Assembly (NCBI GenBank): GCA_030691075.1
Contig: JAUYFI010000136.1
Location: 1 to 64,000, forward strand
Origin: Sulfurisoma sp.
GTDB lineage: Bacteria > Pseudomonadota > Gammaproteobacteria > Burkholderiales > Rhodocyclaceae
Length of the DNA: 64,000 bases
Direction: 5' to 3'
Shown here piece after piece: positions 42,073 to 50,816 of this stretch. The position numbers and the translations under genes were made by a program. Positions within the stretch are counted from its first letter, which is position 1, and each line of letters opens with the position of its first letter. The notes beneath the pieces are model-generated. The model was not told where the DNA came from, did not search any database, and saw only the letters and a list, made by a program, of their open reading frames with translations.

Positions 42073-43556
42073 CAGCGTCCCCGTCGCGCAAGCCGCGCCG
42101 CAAGCCAGTCCCGCTCCGGGAGCGTGATCAGACGGGACCAGGCAAACCAGGAAAACAGGGGGAGGCCAACGATCATCGCCATGTAGCGATACGCTGTCAC
42201 GTCGAGCAGCAACGGAACCCCTATGATCGCCGAGGCAGCAAGCGCGAGCCATGCCGGAGCCCGGGTCGCCGCCCGGATTTCAGGTGCCACCTTCCCGGCA
42301 AACCACCACAGGGCGAGGGCATCGATACTCGCCCGCAGCGACCATGCCGCTGCCGCCCCGGCAATCCCATGACGGTCCAGCAGCCAAAGCAACGCCAGCC
42401 AGTACGGCAAGGCTTCGGCAAGATGGAGCTTCGCCGTCCATTGAGGCCGACCGGCTCCCTGGATCAGGGCAAAGAGGATCTGGGCCAATCCATTCATGAA
42501 GGCGCCGACGGCGAGCAAGCGCAACACGGCCGCTCCTTCCGTCGCATGGACCGGACCAAGCCACAGGGTCAGCAACTCCGGCGCCAGCCAGGAAAGGAAC
42601 GCCAACGCCGGGGCAAGGAGGATGGTCGAATGCACCAGGCCGCGTTGAAGCAGATGGGCCGCTTCTTGCGGAGCCCGTCGCCAATGCGCGGCAAACAAGG
42701 GGAAGAGCACGCCCGCAATGGCCGTGGTGACCAGGGTCAGGCGCGTGACGATCTCGTAGGGCGCCGTGTAATAGCCCACCGCCGCCACCGAGAGGGCCGC
42801 GCCGATCACAAAGCGGTCAAAATAGACCATCAACGGACCAACGATGTTGGTGATGGTCATCCAGCCGCCGAAGCCCAGGAGCGGCTTCAGCCACCGCCTG
42901 TCGATGGCGACACGGCCGAATGCCTCGGGCATGTGGGCGCGCGCGGCGCGGCGATGCAGTATCCACGCCACCCCGCGAACCACAAGCAGGGCGGAAACCG
43001 CATGAACCAGGTCGCCGCCAAAGGGCAGTACCGCCATTGGCGCAATGAAGGTCGTCACGCCGAGGAAGAGCCGCAGCATGCTTGCCGCGCGGAAATCGTG
43101 ATGCGCCTCCAGAATGCCGCGCAGGCCCGCGGTATGGACGACCAGCGGCAAGGACAGGGCAAGCAGGTGGAAAGCATCGGTGGCTTCCTGTCGCAACCCC
43201 GCCGGCATCGCCAGCAATTCGCCAGCCAGCCAGGGGGCCGGCAACCATGTCAGCGCCGCGGCCACCACGCCGAGCCCCCACATCAGCGATAGCGCGGTGG
43301 ATGCCGCGGCGGCCGCTTCCTCCCGTTCCCCGGCGCCGATGCGCTCGGCCACGAACTGTGTCAGTGCCCGGGACAGACCCATGTCGAAAAGGCCAAAGTA
43401 GCCCACCAGAAGCCAGGCAATGGCAAGAATGCCGAAGCGTTCGACCCCCAGGCCCTGCAATAGAACCGGGAAGGCCACGAGCCCCACCGCCAGGGGCAGT
43501 GTGCCGCCGGCCAGATTCCAGAGGATGTTGCCGGACAGGCGGCCCGCTGCTCGCAT
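42072..43556 (-). CDS. Lipid-linked oligosaccharide flippase (Wzx-like)
   Basis: 494 residues with 12-14 hydrophobic segments. The start GNILWNLAGGTLPLAVGLVA is the first helix of MOP-family polysaccharide flippases, and DRFVIGAALSVAAVGYYTAP near 260 is the conserved segment in the second half. It moves the lipid-linked repeat unit across the inner membrane. The operon lacks recognisable polymerase (Wzy) and chain-length (Wzz) genes in this window. The gene starts 21 nt after the dehydrogenase gene and overlaps the methyltransferase gene by one base. Confidence 0.9.
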   Translation of the reverse strand: MRAAGRLSGNILWNLAGGTLPLAVGLVAFPVLLQGLGVERFGILAIAWLLVGYFGLFDMGLSRALTQFVAERIGAGEREEAAAAASTALSLMWGLGVVAAALTWLPAPWLAGELLAMPAGLRQEATDAFHLLALSLPLVVHTAGLRGILEAHHDFRAASMLRLFLGVTTFIAPMAVLPFGGDLVHAVSALLVVRGVAWILHRRAARAHMPEAFGRVAIDRRWLKPLLGFGGWMTITNIVGPLMVYFDRFVIGAALSVAAVGYYTAPYEIVTRLTLVTTAIAGVLFPLFAAHWRRAPQEAAHLLQRGLVHSTILLAPALAFLSWLAPELLTLWLGPVHATEGAAVLRLLAVGAFMNGLAQILFALIQGAGRPQWTAKLHLAEALPYWLALLWLLDRHGIAGAAAAWSLRASIDALALWWFAGKVAPEIRAATRAPAWLALAASAIIGVPLLLDVTAYRYMAMIVGLPLFSWFAWSRLITLPERDWLAARLARRGR

Positions 43557-43577
43557 CTGCCAGCGAAACGCGCGCCG

Positions 43578-44861
43578 TCAGACGCGCCAGAAACGCGAGG
43601 CGCCGATGCGTGCCACCCAATCGTCCCGGTTGAGCGCGCTCTTGACATCGACCAGGCAGCCATGGCTCTTGAGTTTGCCCGCCAGCATCGAGGTCGAGGT
43701 CGCGCGGTAATCACGATGCGCGACGGCAACGACCAGGGTATCCGCTTCCGGAAGTTCGCTCCATGACGTCAGGGAGAGTCCATATTCGTGACGGGCCTCG
43801 TTCTGGTCCGCCAGCGGGTCATGTACAAAAACCTCGAAGCCGTAGCTCTCCAGTTCGCGAATGATGTCCGGTACCTTGGAGTTTCTGAGATCGGGGCAGT
43901 CTTCCTTGAAGGTCAGGCCCAGAACATTGACCTTGGCGCCCTTGATGCTGACACCGGCGCGGATCATCAGCTTGACCGTCTTCTCGGCAACAAACTTTGC
44001 CATGCCGTCATTGATGCGGCGCCCCGCCAATATCACATCCGGGTGATAGCCGAGCATCTCGGCTTTGTGCGTGAGGTAATACGGGTCAACGCCAATGCAA
44101 TGCCCTCCGACGAGACCTGGCGTGAACTTGAGGAAATTCCATTTGGTGCCGGCGGCCTCCAGCACCTCCGTGGTATCGATCCCGATCTTGTCGAAAATGA
44201 TGGCCAGTTCATTCATCAGGGCGATGTTGAGGTCGCGCTGGGTGTTTTCGATCACCTTGGCGGCCTCCGCGATCCTGATACTGGAGGCTCGATGAACACC
44301 CGCGCCGATGATCGCCTCGTAAAGGGCGGCCACCTTGTCCAGTGTCGCCGGATCATCGCCGGAGACCACCTTGACGATCCGCGTCAGCGTGTGCTCGCGA
44401 TCACCGGGGTTGATGCGCTCGGGCGAATAGCCGACATTGAAGTCGGTTTTCCATTTCATGCCGGAGTGCTTCTCCAGCACCGGGATACAGACCTCTTCGG
44501 TGGCGCCCGGATACACCGTGGACTCGTACACCACGATGGCACCCTTCTTCATGTGCTTTCCGACCGTGGCGGACGATCCGGCCAATGCGGTGAAGTCGGG
44601 TTGGTGGGCCGCATCCACGGGCGTGGGCACCGCAATCACGATAAAGTCGGCGCTGGCGAGACGGCATGGATCGGTGGTGACTTCCAGTTGCGACGCGGCC
44701 TTCAGTTCCGCGTCGGGTACCTCGCCCGTCGGGTCGGTGTGGCGCCGATAGGCGTCGATCTTTTCCTCGGAGAGATCGTAGCCGACCGTGCGGAATTTCT
44801 TGCCGAATTCGACGGCAAGCGGCAGGCCGACGTAGCCCAGCCCGACGATCCCGATCGTCAT
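43578..44861 (-). CDS. UDP-sugar 6-dehydrogenase (TviB/WbpO type)
   Basis: 427 residues. MTIGIVGLGYVGLPLAVEFG is the NAD-binding start. The catalytic Cys is in GGHCIGVDPYYL near 260, with the Lys and Asn of the central domain in AEAAKVIENTQRDLNIALMN near 215-235. FKEDCPDLRNSKVPDI near 320 marks the C-domain. It oxidises UDP-HexNAc or UDP-glucose to the uronic acid; similarity by eye is closest to the Vi-antigen TviB/WbpO group, which uses UDP-HexNAc. ATG 44861 lies one base after the epimerase stop; ATG 44873 would add four residues. Confidence 0.92.
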   Translation of the reverse strand: MTIGIVGLGYVGLPLAVEFGKKFRTVGYDLSEEKIDAYRRHTDPTGEVPDAELKAASQLEVTTDPCRLASADFIVIAVPTPVDAAHQPDFTALAGSSATVGKHMKKGAIVVYESTVYPGATEEVCIPVLEKHSGMKWKTDFNVGYSPERINPGDREHTLTRIVKVVSGDDPATLDKVAALYEAIIGAGVHRASSIRIAEAAKVIENTQRDLNIALMNELAIIFDKIGIDTTEVLEAAGTKWNFLKFTPGLVGGHCIGVDPYYLTHKAEMLGYHPDVILAGRRINDGMAKFVAEKTVKLMIRAGVSIKGAKVNVLGLTFKEDCPDLRNSKVPDIIRELESYGFEVFVHDPLADQNEARHEYGLSLTSWSELPEADTLVVAVAHRDYRATSTSMLAGKLKSHGCLVDVKSALNRDDWVARIGASRFWRV

Positions 44862-44862
44862 T

Positions 44863-45870
44863 TCAGCAGCCATAGTAGTCCCGGTACCAAGCGACGAAAC
44901 GGTTAACCCCGTCGGCCACCGGCGTGGCCGGGGCAAAGCCGGTGTGCAAACGCAACTCCTCGGTGTCGGCGAAACTGGCCGGGACGTCGCCGTCCTGCAA
45001 CGGCAAGAAATTCTTCCTGGCTTCTCGTCCGAGCGCCGTCTCGAGCGACTTGATGTAGTCCATCAATCCGACCGGCGCGTGGTTGCCGATATTGAAGACC
45101 CGGTAGGGCGCCCAACTGGTGCCCGGATCGGGATTGGCCGCGTCGAAGGCCGTGTTGGCGGCGGACGGACGATCAATAACCCGCACCGTGCCCTCGGCGA
45201 TGTCATCGATATAGGTGAAATCGCGCCGCATCTTGCCGTGGTTGAAAACGTCGATCGGCCGATCCTCGAGGATTGCCCTGGTAAAGAGGAACAGGGCCAT
45301 GTCCGGCCTGCCCCAGGGACCGTAAACGGTGAAAAAACGCAGGCCGGTGGTGGGCAATCCGAACAGATGGCTGTAGGTGTGCGCCATGAGTTCGTTGGCT
45401 TTTTTCGTTGCCGCGTAGAGACTCACCGGGTGGTCGATATTGTCGTGCTCGGAAAACGGCATCCTGGTATTGCCGCCATAGACGCTGGAACTGCTGGCGT
45501 ACACGAGATGCTCGACGCCGTTGTGCCGGCATCCTTCCAGAACATTGACGAACCCGACGACGTTGCTGTCGACGTAGGCATGCGGATTTTGCAGCGAGTA
45601 GCGCACTCCCGCCTGCGCGGCCAGGTTCAGGACACGCCGCGGTTTCTCCCTGGCGAAAACCTCCGCCATGCCCGGACGATCGGCTATGTCGATCTGGATG
45701 TGACGAAAACCGGGGTACCTGGCCAGTCGCGCCAGGCGCGCTTTCTTGAGTTCGACGTCGTAATAGTCGTTCAGGTTGTCGATACCGACAACCTCGTCGC
45801 CCCGGTCAAGAAGCAATTGGCCGACGTGCATTCCGATGAAGCCCGCCGCGCCCGTTATGAGAATTTTCAC
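44863..45870 (-). CDS. UDP-uronate 4-epimerase-like NAD-dependent epimerase
   Basis: 335 residues of the extended short-chain dehydrogenase family. GAAGFIGMHVGQLLLDRGDE binds NAD. The catalytic Ser and YxxxK are in VYASSSSVYGGNTRMPFSE and VSLYAATKKANELMAHTYSH near 125-165. GIDNLNDYYDVELKKARL and RFFTVYGPWGRPDMALFLFT match the UDP-glucuronate 4-epimerase (CapI) subgroup. With the adjacent dehydrogenase it would make a UDP-galacturonate-type donor. It follows rfbC after 35 nt, the widest gap within the operon. Confidence 0.92.
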   Translation of the reverse strand: MKILITGAAGFIGMHVGQLLLDRGDEVVGIDNLNDYYDVELKKARLARLARYPGFRHIQIDIADRPGMAEVFAREKPRRVLNLAAQAGVRYSLQNPHAYVDSNVVGFVNVLEGCRHNGVEHLVYASSSSVYGGNTRMPFSEHDNIDHPVSLYAATKKANELMAHTYSHLFGLPTTGLRFFTVYGPWGRPDMALFLFTRAILEDRPIDVFNHGKMRRDFTYIDDIAEGTVRVIDRPSAANTAFDAANPDPGTSWAPYRVFNIGNHAPVGLMDYIKSLETALGREARKNFLPLQDGDVPASFADTEELRLHTGFAPATPVADGVNRFVAWYRDYYGC

Positions 45871-45905
45871 TTTAATCCATGTCCATGCGTGGGGAGTCGG
45901 CGATT

Positions 45906-46463
45906 TTACCGGCTTCGGTATTCGGGGAGTTCACTCGCCGCCAACGGCAATCCGGCCGCGTCCTTCGCGGAAAGAGCTGGCTCTCCCTGCATGGGCCACG
46001 CAATGGCGAGTTCGGCATCGTCCCACCGTACGCAGCGCTCGTGTTCCGGCGCCCAGTAATCGGTGGTCTTGTAGAGAAACTCCGCAAACTCGCTGAGCAC
46101 GACGAAGCCGTGAGCAAACCCGGGCGGAATCCACAGTTGCTTCTTGTTGTCGACCGACAAGACTTCGCCGACCCAGCGGCCGAACGTCGGCGAGCCTTTC
46201 CGGATATCCACCGCGACATCGAAGACCTCGCCCGCCACCACGCGCACGAGTTTGCCTTGGGGCTGCATGATCTGGTAGTGCAGGCCGCGCAGAACGTTCT
46301 TCACGGAGCGCGAATGGTTGTCCTGGACGAAGGTGGGGGCGAAGCCGGCGGCTTCCGTGAACACCCGCAGGTTGAAGCTTTCGAAGAAGAAGCCGCGATC
46401 GTCGCCGAAGACCTTCGGCTCGATCAGCAGCACGTCCGGAATGGCGGTCGGGGTGATTTTCAT
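45906..46463 (-). CDS. rfbC: dTDP-4-dehydrorhamnose 3,5-epimerase
   Basis: 185 residues, full length for RmlC. The third step of dTDP-rhamnose synthesis. Visible are the start [20 protein letters not shown], then [20 protein letters not shown] with the active His, and [21 protein letters not shown] begin at ATG 46463, which overlaps the rfbA stop (ATGA); the upstream frame is a shadow of rfbA. Catalytic residues appear intact. Confidence 0.96.
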   Translation of the reverse strand: MKITPTAIPDVLLIEPKVFGDDRGFFFESFNLRVFTEAAGFAPTFVQDNHSRSVKNVLRGLHYQIMQPQGKLVRVVAGEVFDVAVDIRKGSPTFGRWVGEVLSVDNKKQLWIPPGFAHGFVVLSEFAEFLYKTTDYWAPEHERCVRWDDAELAIAWPMQGEPALSAKDAAGLPLAASELPEYRSR

Positions 46464-47347
46464 CGAAAGATGCGTTCCTTGAGCAGGCCCAGCATATATT
46501 GGCCGTAGCCGCTCTTGGCCAGCGGCCGGGCAAGGGCTTCGAGGGCGGCGGCGTCGATCCAGCCCTGACGCCAGGCGATCTCTTCCGGACACGCGATCTT
46601 GAGGCCCTGGCGACGCTCGATGGTTTCGATGAACTGGGAGGCCTCGAGCATGGATTCGTGGGTTCCGGTGTCGAGCCAGGCGTAGCCGCGGCCCATCACC
46701 TCGACATCGAGGCTGCCCTGTTCGAGATAACGACGATTGAGGTCGGTGATTTCCAGTTCGCCGCGCGGCGAGGGTTTTAGTGCGCGGGCGATGTCGACAA
46801 CCGCCTCGTCGTAGAAATAGAGTCCGGTCACGGCATAGTTGGATTTGGGCTGTGCGGGCTTTTCTTCGAGGCTGACGGCCTTGCCGGCGGCATCGAACTC
46901 GACCACGCCGTAACGCTCGGGATCGTGCACGTGGTAGGCGAAGACGCTGGCGCCCTCCGTTCTGCACATGGCATTGCCGAGCAGCTCGTGCAGGTCGTGG
47001 CCGTGGAAGATGTTGTCGCCAAGGACGAGGGCGCTCGGATGCCCGGCGAGGAAGGACTCGCCGATGAGGAAGGCCTGGGCCAAGCCGTCCGGGCTGGGCT
47101 GGACGGCGTAGGAGAGATCGAGGCCCCACTGGCTGCCGTCGCCGAGGAGCTGCTCGAAGCGCGGCGTGTCCCGCGGGGTGGAGATGATCAGTATTTCGCG
47201 GATGCCGGCCAGCATGAGGGTGCTGAGCGGGTAGTAGATCATCGGCTTGTCGAAGATCGGCAGCAACTGCTTCGACACGGCCATGGTGGCGGGATAGAGC
47301 CGGGTGCCGGAGCCGCCGGCGAGAATGATGCCTTTGCGGGGTTTCAT
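46460..47347 (-). CDS. rfbA: Glucose-1-phosphate thymidylyltransferase
   Basis: 295 residues. First step of dTDP-rhamnose synthesis: makes dTDP-glucose from glucose 1-phosphate and d[23 protein letters not shown] is the nucleotide loop, and [20 protein letters not shown] and [13 protein letters not shown] carry the conserved Lys and metal Asp. [20 protein letters not shown] closes the active site. Full length for RmlA. Start ATG 47347 overlaps the rfbD stop by 4 nt. Confidence 0.97.
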   Translation of the reverse strand: MKPRKGIILAGGSGTRLYPATMAVSKQLLPIFDKPMIYYPLSTLMLAGIREILIISTPRDTPRFEQLLGDGSQWGLDLSYAVQPSPDGLAQAFLIGESFLAGHPSALVLGDNIFHGHDLHELLGNAMCRTEGASVFAYHVHDPERYGVVEFDAAGKAVSLEEKPAQPKSNYAVTGLYFYDEAVVDIARALKPSPRGELEITDLNRRYLEQGSLDVEVMGRGYAWLDTGTHESMLEASQFIETIERRQGLKIACPEEIAWRQGWIDAAALEALARPLAKSGYGQYMLGLLKERIFR

Positions 47348-48237
47348 GGCTGGAGTAGTTCCTTCAGTGTCCGGCGCACGTGCCACCGCCAGTCGGGCAA
47401 CTCGAGATCGAGTGCCCGAGAGATGCGGCCGCAGTCGAGGCGGGAATTTTTCGGGCGAGGCGCCGGCAGGGGGTACTGCTCGGTAGTGATGGCCTTGATG
47501 CGCTCGGGGGTAAGCTTGATTTCGGCGCCGAGCGCGCGGGCTTCGGTCACAACGGCATTTGCATAGCCGTGCCAAGAGGTTTCGCCGGCGGCGGCCAGAT
47601 GATAGAGGCCGCTGTCGATCCTGCCGGCCAGCGCCGATCGCAGGGCATGGGCGGTGACGTCGGCCAGCAGTTCGGCCGACGTCGGCGCGCCGACCTGGTC
47701 GGCGACGACGGACAGTTCGTCGCGCTCACGGGCGAGGCGCAGCATGGTCTTGAGGAAGTTGCCGCCGTGGGGGCCGAACACCCAGCTGGTGCGCAGGGTG
47801 AGGTGCGATACGCCGGAGGCGGCGATGGCCTGTTCGCCCTCGTATTTGGTGCGGCCATAGACGGATTGGGGGTGGGCGGGATCGTCCTCGGTGTAAGTAC
47901 CCGCTTTGGTTCCATCGAAGACGTAATCGGTGGAGTAATGGATGAGCCAGGCGCCAAGCGCCTTGGCCTCTTCGGCCATGAGGGCGGCTGCGGTGGCATT
48001 GACGGCGCGGGCGACCTCGGGATCGGCTTCGGCCTTGTCGACGGCAGTGTAGGCGGCGGCGTTGAGGATGGCGGTGGGTTTGGCTGAGCGGATGGCCGCG
48101 CGCAGGGCCGCGGCATCGGTGAGATCGACCTCGGCCTGCGTCAGCGGCTGGACTTCCCCGAACGGGGCGAAGGCGCGCTGGAGTTCCCAGCCAACCTGGC
48201 CGTCGGCACCGAAGAGGAGGAAGCGCTTTACGTTCAT
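47344..48237 (-). CDS. rfbD: dTDP-4-dehydrorhamnose reductase
   Basis: 297 residues. Last step of dTDP-rhamnose synthesis, NAD(P)H-dependent. [20 protein letters not shown] is the cofactor loop, with [18 protein letters not shown] and the catalytic YGRTKYEGE near 127-135. [19 protein letters not shown] and [13 protein letters not shown] match RmlD. It overlaps rfbB and rfbA by 4 nt each. Confidence 0.97.
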   Translation of the reverse strand: MNVKRFLLFGADGQVGWELQRAFAPFGEVQPLTQAEVDLTDAAALRAAIRSAKPTAILNAAAYTAVDKAEADPEVARAVNATAAALMAEEAKALGAWLIHYSTDYVFDGTKAGTYTEDDPAHPQSVYGRTKYEGEQAIAASGVSHLTLRTSWVFGPHGGNFLKTMLRLARERDELSVVADQVGAPTSAELLADVTAHALRSALAGRIDSGLYHLAAAGETSWHGYANAVVTEARALGAEIKLTPERIKAITTEQYPLPAPRPKNSRLDCGRISRALDLELPDWRWHVRRTLKELLQP

Positions 48238-49298
48238 GCCCGCTCACCGTAGTTCTGGTCGACCCACTCGCGATAGGCGCCGCTGGTGACGTGTTCTACC
48301 CAGGGCTGGTTGCCCAGATACCAGGCGACGGTCTTGCGAATGCCGGTCTCGAAGGTCTCGGCCGGGCGCCAGCCGAGTTCGCGCTCGATCTTGCGGGCGT
48401 CGATGGCGTAGCGACGGTCGTGGCCGGGGCGGTCTTTTACATAAGTTATGAGGGATGAGCGCCGAGGGATGAGTGAATTGGGGGCGAGTTCGTCGAGCAG
48501 GGTGCAGAGGGTATGGACGATTTCGAGGTTGGGCATTTCGTTCCAGCCGCCGATGTTGTAGGTCTCGCCGGGCCGGCCGCGCGCCAGCACTTCGCGGATG
48601 GCGGCGCAGTGGTCGCTCACATAGAGCCAGTCGCGCACGTTCATGCCGTCGCCGTAGATGGGCAAGGGTTTGCCGGCCAGCGCGTTGGCGATGATCAGCG
48701 GGATGAGCTTTTCGGGGAACTGGCAGGGGCCGTAGTTGTTGGAGCAGTTGGTGGTGAGGACCGGCAGGCCGTAGGTATGGTGCCAGGCGCGCACGAGATG
48801 GTCGGACGCGGCCTTGCTCGCCGAGTAGGGGCTGTTGGGCTCGAAGGCCTTGGTCTCGGCGAAGGGCGGATCATCGGCGGACAGCGAGCCGTAGACTTCG
48901 TCGGTGGAGACGTGGAGAAAGCGGAAGGCGGACTTTTCCGCTTCGGGCAGTACGCCCCAGTAGCCGCGCACGGATTCGAGCAGGCGAAAAGTGCCGAGGA
49001 CGTTGGTCTGGATGAAGTCTTCCGGGCCGTGAATCGAGCGATCCACATGGGATTCGGCGGCGAAGTTGATGACGGCGCGCGGCTTGTGTTCGGCGAGCAG
49101 TTTATCGACCCGGGCGGAATCGCCGATGTCGCCACGAATGAATATGTGGCGCGGATCGCTTTTGAGCGCGGCGAGGTTCTCGAGGTTGCCGGCATAGGTG
49201 AGGCTGTCGAGGTTGACGACGGGTTCCCCCGTGGCCGCTATCCAGTCGAGGATGAAGTTGGCGCCGATGAAGCCGGCGCCGCCAGTAACGAAAATCAT
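48234..49298 (-). CDS. rfbB: dTDP-glucose 4,6-dehydratase
   Basis: 354 residues. Second step of dTDP-rhamnose synthesis. [20 protein letters not shown] binds [23 protein letters not shown] and [20 protein letters not shown] hold active residues, and [20 protein letters not shown] the catalytic Tyr and Lys. [14 protein letters not shown] near 285 is the C-terminal signature. Just before that signature an in-frame duplication encodes [10 protein letters not shown], from two GAGGGATGAG-type copies. It appears functional. Confidence 0.97.
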   Translation of the reverse strand: MIFVTGGAGFIGANFILDWIAATGEPVVNLDSLTYAGNLENLAALKSDPRHIFIRGDIGDSARVDKLLAEHKPRAVINFAAESHVDRSIHGPEDFIQTNVLGTFRLLESVRGYWGVLPEAEKSAFRFLHVSTDEVYGSLSADDPPFAETKAFEPNSPYSASKAASDHLVRAWHHTYGLPVLTTNCSNNYGPCQFPEKLIPLIIANALAGKPLPIYGDGMNVRDWLYVSDHCAAIREVLARGRPGETYNIGGWNEMPNLEIVHTLCTLLDELAPNSLIPRRSSLITYVKDRPGHDRRYAIDARKIERELGWRPAETFETGIRKTVAWYLGNQPWVEHVTSGAYREWVDQNYGERA

Positions 49299-50071
49299 GA
49301 ATTTCCTTTCATCCGCATTTTTGCATACTTCCTGTAGCTGTTCCGGCAGCCGATGAGGATATGCACCAGGCCGGGCAGGCCATCGAGAAATCCCAGGCGC
49401 AGGAAGTAGAGCTTGACGAAGCGCACGAGAGGCGAGAGCAGTTGCCGGACGAGAGAAGCCCGCTTGCCGGCGGCGAGCGTGGCGGTGGCGGCGAGCGTGG
49501 TGTAGCGATCCTGTTTCTCTAGATAGCTTTGCAGGGTTTCGGCGGAGTCGTGCAGCAGGTCGCCAGCGAGCATGCCGACCGCTCCGTCGGCCACGACCTT
49601 TTCATGCACCGCGTCGTCCGACCAGCGCGCATGACGGCGGTCGAACAGGCGCAGGCTCCAGTCGGGGTAGCCTTCGCCATGCCTGAGATAGCGGCCCATG
49701 AAACGGTTGCAGCGGGCGAAGCGGTAGGCCCCAAAAGTCGGCACCCCAAGAGTACTTCCTTCGGGGCGCGCTGGCAGGACGGCGAGAATACTCTCGCGCA
49801 AGCGCTCACTCACCCGCTCGTCGGCATCGACGCACAGCACCCAGTCGTGGGCCGCCTGCTCCACTGCGAACTGTTTCTGCCGGCCGTAGCCAAGCCAGTC
49901 CTGGTGGATCACCCGGGCACCGTGCGCGCGGGCAATCTCGACCGTGCCGTCGCGGCTGCCCGAATCGACGACGACGATCTCGTCGCAGAAAGCGAGCGAG
50001 GTCAGGCAGTCGGAAAGTTGCGACGCCGCGTTGAGCGTGATGACGACGGCGGAGAGGGGCAAGCGATTCAC
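49295..50071 (-). CDS. GT2 glycosyltransferase (WaaE/KdtX-like)
   Basis: 258 residues. [20 protein letters not shown] opens a GT2 fold; [14 protein letters not shown] and [20 protein letters not shown] give the nucleotide and DxD motifs; [14 protein letters not shown] is the acceptor-side block of the KdtX/WaaE group that modifies the lipopolysaccharide core. Start GTG 50071 overlaps the PIN-toxin stop (GTGA), so translation is coupled to the toxin gene. Residues 102-109 derive from a 25-bp palindromic repeat at 49744-49768 that also occurs in waaA. Confidence 0.88.
   Translation of the reverse strand: MNRLPLSAVVITLNAASQLSDCLTSLAFCDEIVVVDSGSRDGTVEIARAHGARVIHQDWLGYGRQKQFAVEQAAHDWVLCVDADERVSERLRESILAVLPARPEGSTLGVPTFGAYRFARCNRFMGRYLRHGEGYPDWSLRLFDRRHARWSDDAVHEKVVADGAVGMLAGDLLHDSAETLQSYLEKQDRYTTLAATATLAAGKRASLVRQLLSPLVRFVKLYFLRLGFLDGLPGLVHILIGCRNSYRKYAKMRMKGNS
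49744..49768. repeat. 25-bp imperfect palindrome inside the GT2 gene
   Basis: CCCCAAGAGTACTTCC followed by TTCGGGGCG, 23 of 25 bases identical to 51910-51934 in waaA. The arms (CCCCAAG and CTTCGGGG) pair with one bulged base. It keeps the reading frame, adding an EGSTLGV-like stretch. Confidence 0.75.
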
Positions 50072-50454
50072 CAGAGCGTCTTGACCGGGAAAAGCTTGAA
50101 GGCGGGATCGCGCGTCACCAGCAACAGATCCTCGATCTCGGCCTGCCCCGCCAACATCCGGTCGAAGGGATCCGCATGGGCCACCGCATAGGCGCCGGCG
50201 CGCAGGCCATGCCGGTGCGACACGGACAGGTAGCCGAAGCCATCCGCGGCCACCAGTTCCTCGAAGCGGGGATAGGCCTCGCGCGCTTCCGGCAACTTGC
50301 CGAGTCGATGCTTGGTGGCGATTTCCCAGGCGCTGGCGGCACTGACCAGAACTTCGTTCCCTTCGTCGAGAATCGCGGCGGCCACGCGCGCCGGCAACTG
50401 TGGATCGCTCATGAACCACCACAGCAAGGCATGGGTATCGAGCAGAAGCCTCAT
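50068..50454 (-). CDS. vapC: PIN-domain toxin (VapC-type)
   Basis: 128 residues of the PIN RNase family. LLLDTHALLWW has the first acidic residue (Asp6); Glu44 in SAASAWEIATK, and Asp95 and Asp98 in AHADPFDRMLAGQA, complete the site. These are the features of the type II toxin group whose start is THALLWW. It is 7 nt after the antitoxin gene and shares GTGA with the next GT2 gene. All four acidic positions are intact. Such toxins cleave tRNA or rRNA; the exact target is unknown. Confidence 0.92.
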   Translation of the reverse strand: MRLLLDTHALLWWFMSDPQLPARVAAAILDEGNEVLVSAASAWEIATKHRLGKLPEAREAYPRFEELVAADGFGYLSVSHRHGLRAGAYAVAHADPFDRMLAGQAEIEDLLLVTRDPAFKLFPVKTLW

Positions 50455-50461
50455 CGACCGT

Positions 50462-50743
50462 TCACCGCTCGTTCAGCGGGTCGGTTGGCGAACCCTCTTC
50501 CCAGAGCCTCAGTTCGTCTTCGGGCAAGGGCTCGAAAAAGGCATTCGTCAGCTTCATGCCCTTGAGTCGACCGGGCTGGCGGCGCGGCTTCTGCTCGGGC
50601 TTCAGCGGGACAAGGCGCGCATAGGGCTGCCCCGCCTTGGCAAGAATAATCTCCTCGCCGGCATGGGCGCGTTCGAGCAGCTTCGAAAAGTGGGTTTTGG
50701 CCTCATGCACATTCACCATCGACAGTTCGTTGGGGCTGTTCAT
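50462..50743 (-). CDS. Phd/YefM-type antitoxin
   Basis: 93 residues. MVNVHEAKTHFSKLLERAHA and then GEEIILAKAGQPYARLVPL are the Phd/YefM DNA-binding fold. The C-terminal 40 residues (disordered, basic then acidic) would wrap the toxin. GGAGG lies exactly 5 nt before ATG 50743, so this start is preferred over ATG 50755, four codons earlier. A palindromic operator is centred 27 nt upstream. It is the first gene of the minus-strand glycan operon. Confidence 0.92.
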   Translation of the reverse strand: MNSPNELSMVNVHEAKTHFSKLLERAHAGEEIILAKAGQPYARLVPLKPEQKPRRQPGRLKGMKLTNAFFEPLPEDELRLWEEGSPTDPLNER

Positions 50744-50760
50744 CGCGGCCTCCATGTTGG

Positions 50761-50778
50761 CTTAGTCACCGGACTAAG
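50761..50778. promoter_or_regulatory. Palindromic operator of the toxin-antitoxin genes
   Basis: CTTAGTC (50761-50767) and GACTAAG (50772-50778) are perfect inverted arms around ACCG. It is 17 nt before the antitoxin start, in the gap between divergent genes. Phd-type antitoxins bind such palindromes to repress their operon. Confidence 0.7.
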
Positions 50779-50801
50779 TCTAGCATGTCGCCGGGGCTGC
50801 G

Positions 50802-50807
50802 TATAAT
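50802..50807 (+). promoter_or_regulatory. Consensus -10 (TATAAT) of waaC
   Basis: A perfect TATAAT lies 9 nt before the waaC ATG. No -35 hexamer is recognisable 16-18 nt upstream. If used, the transcript would have a leader of only a few bases. Confidence 0.5.
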
Positions 50808-50816
50808 CGCCGCGCC

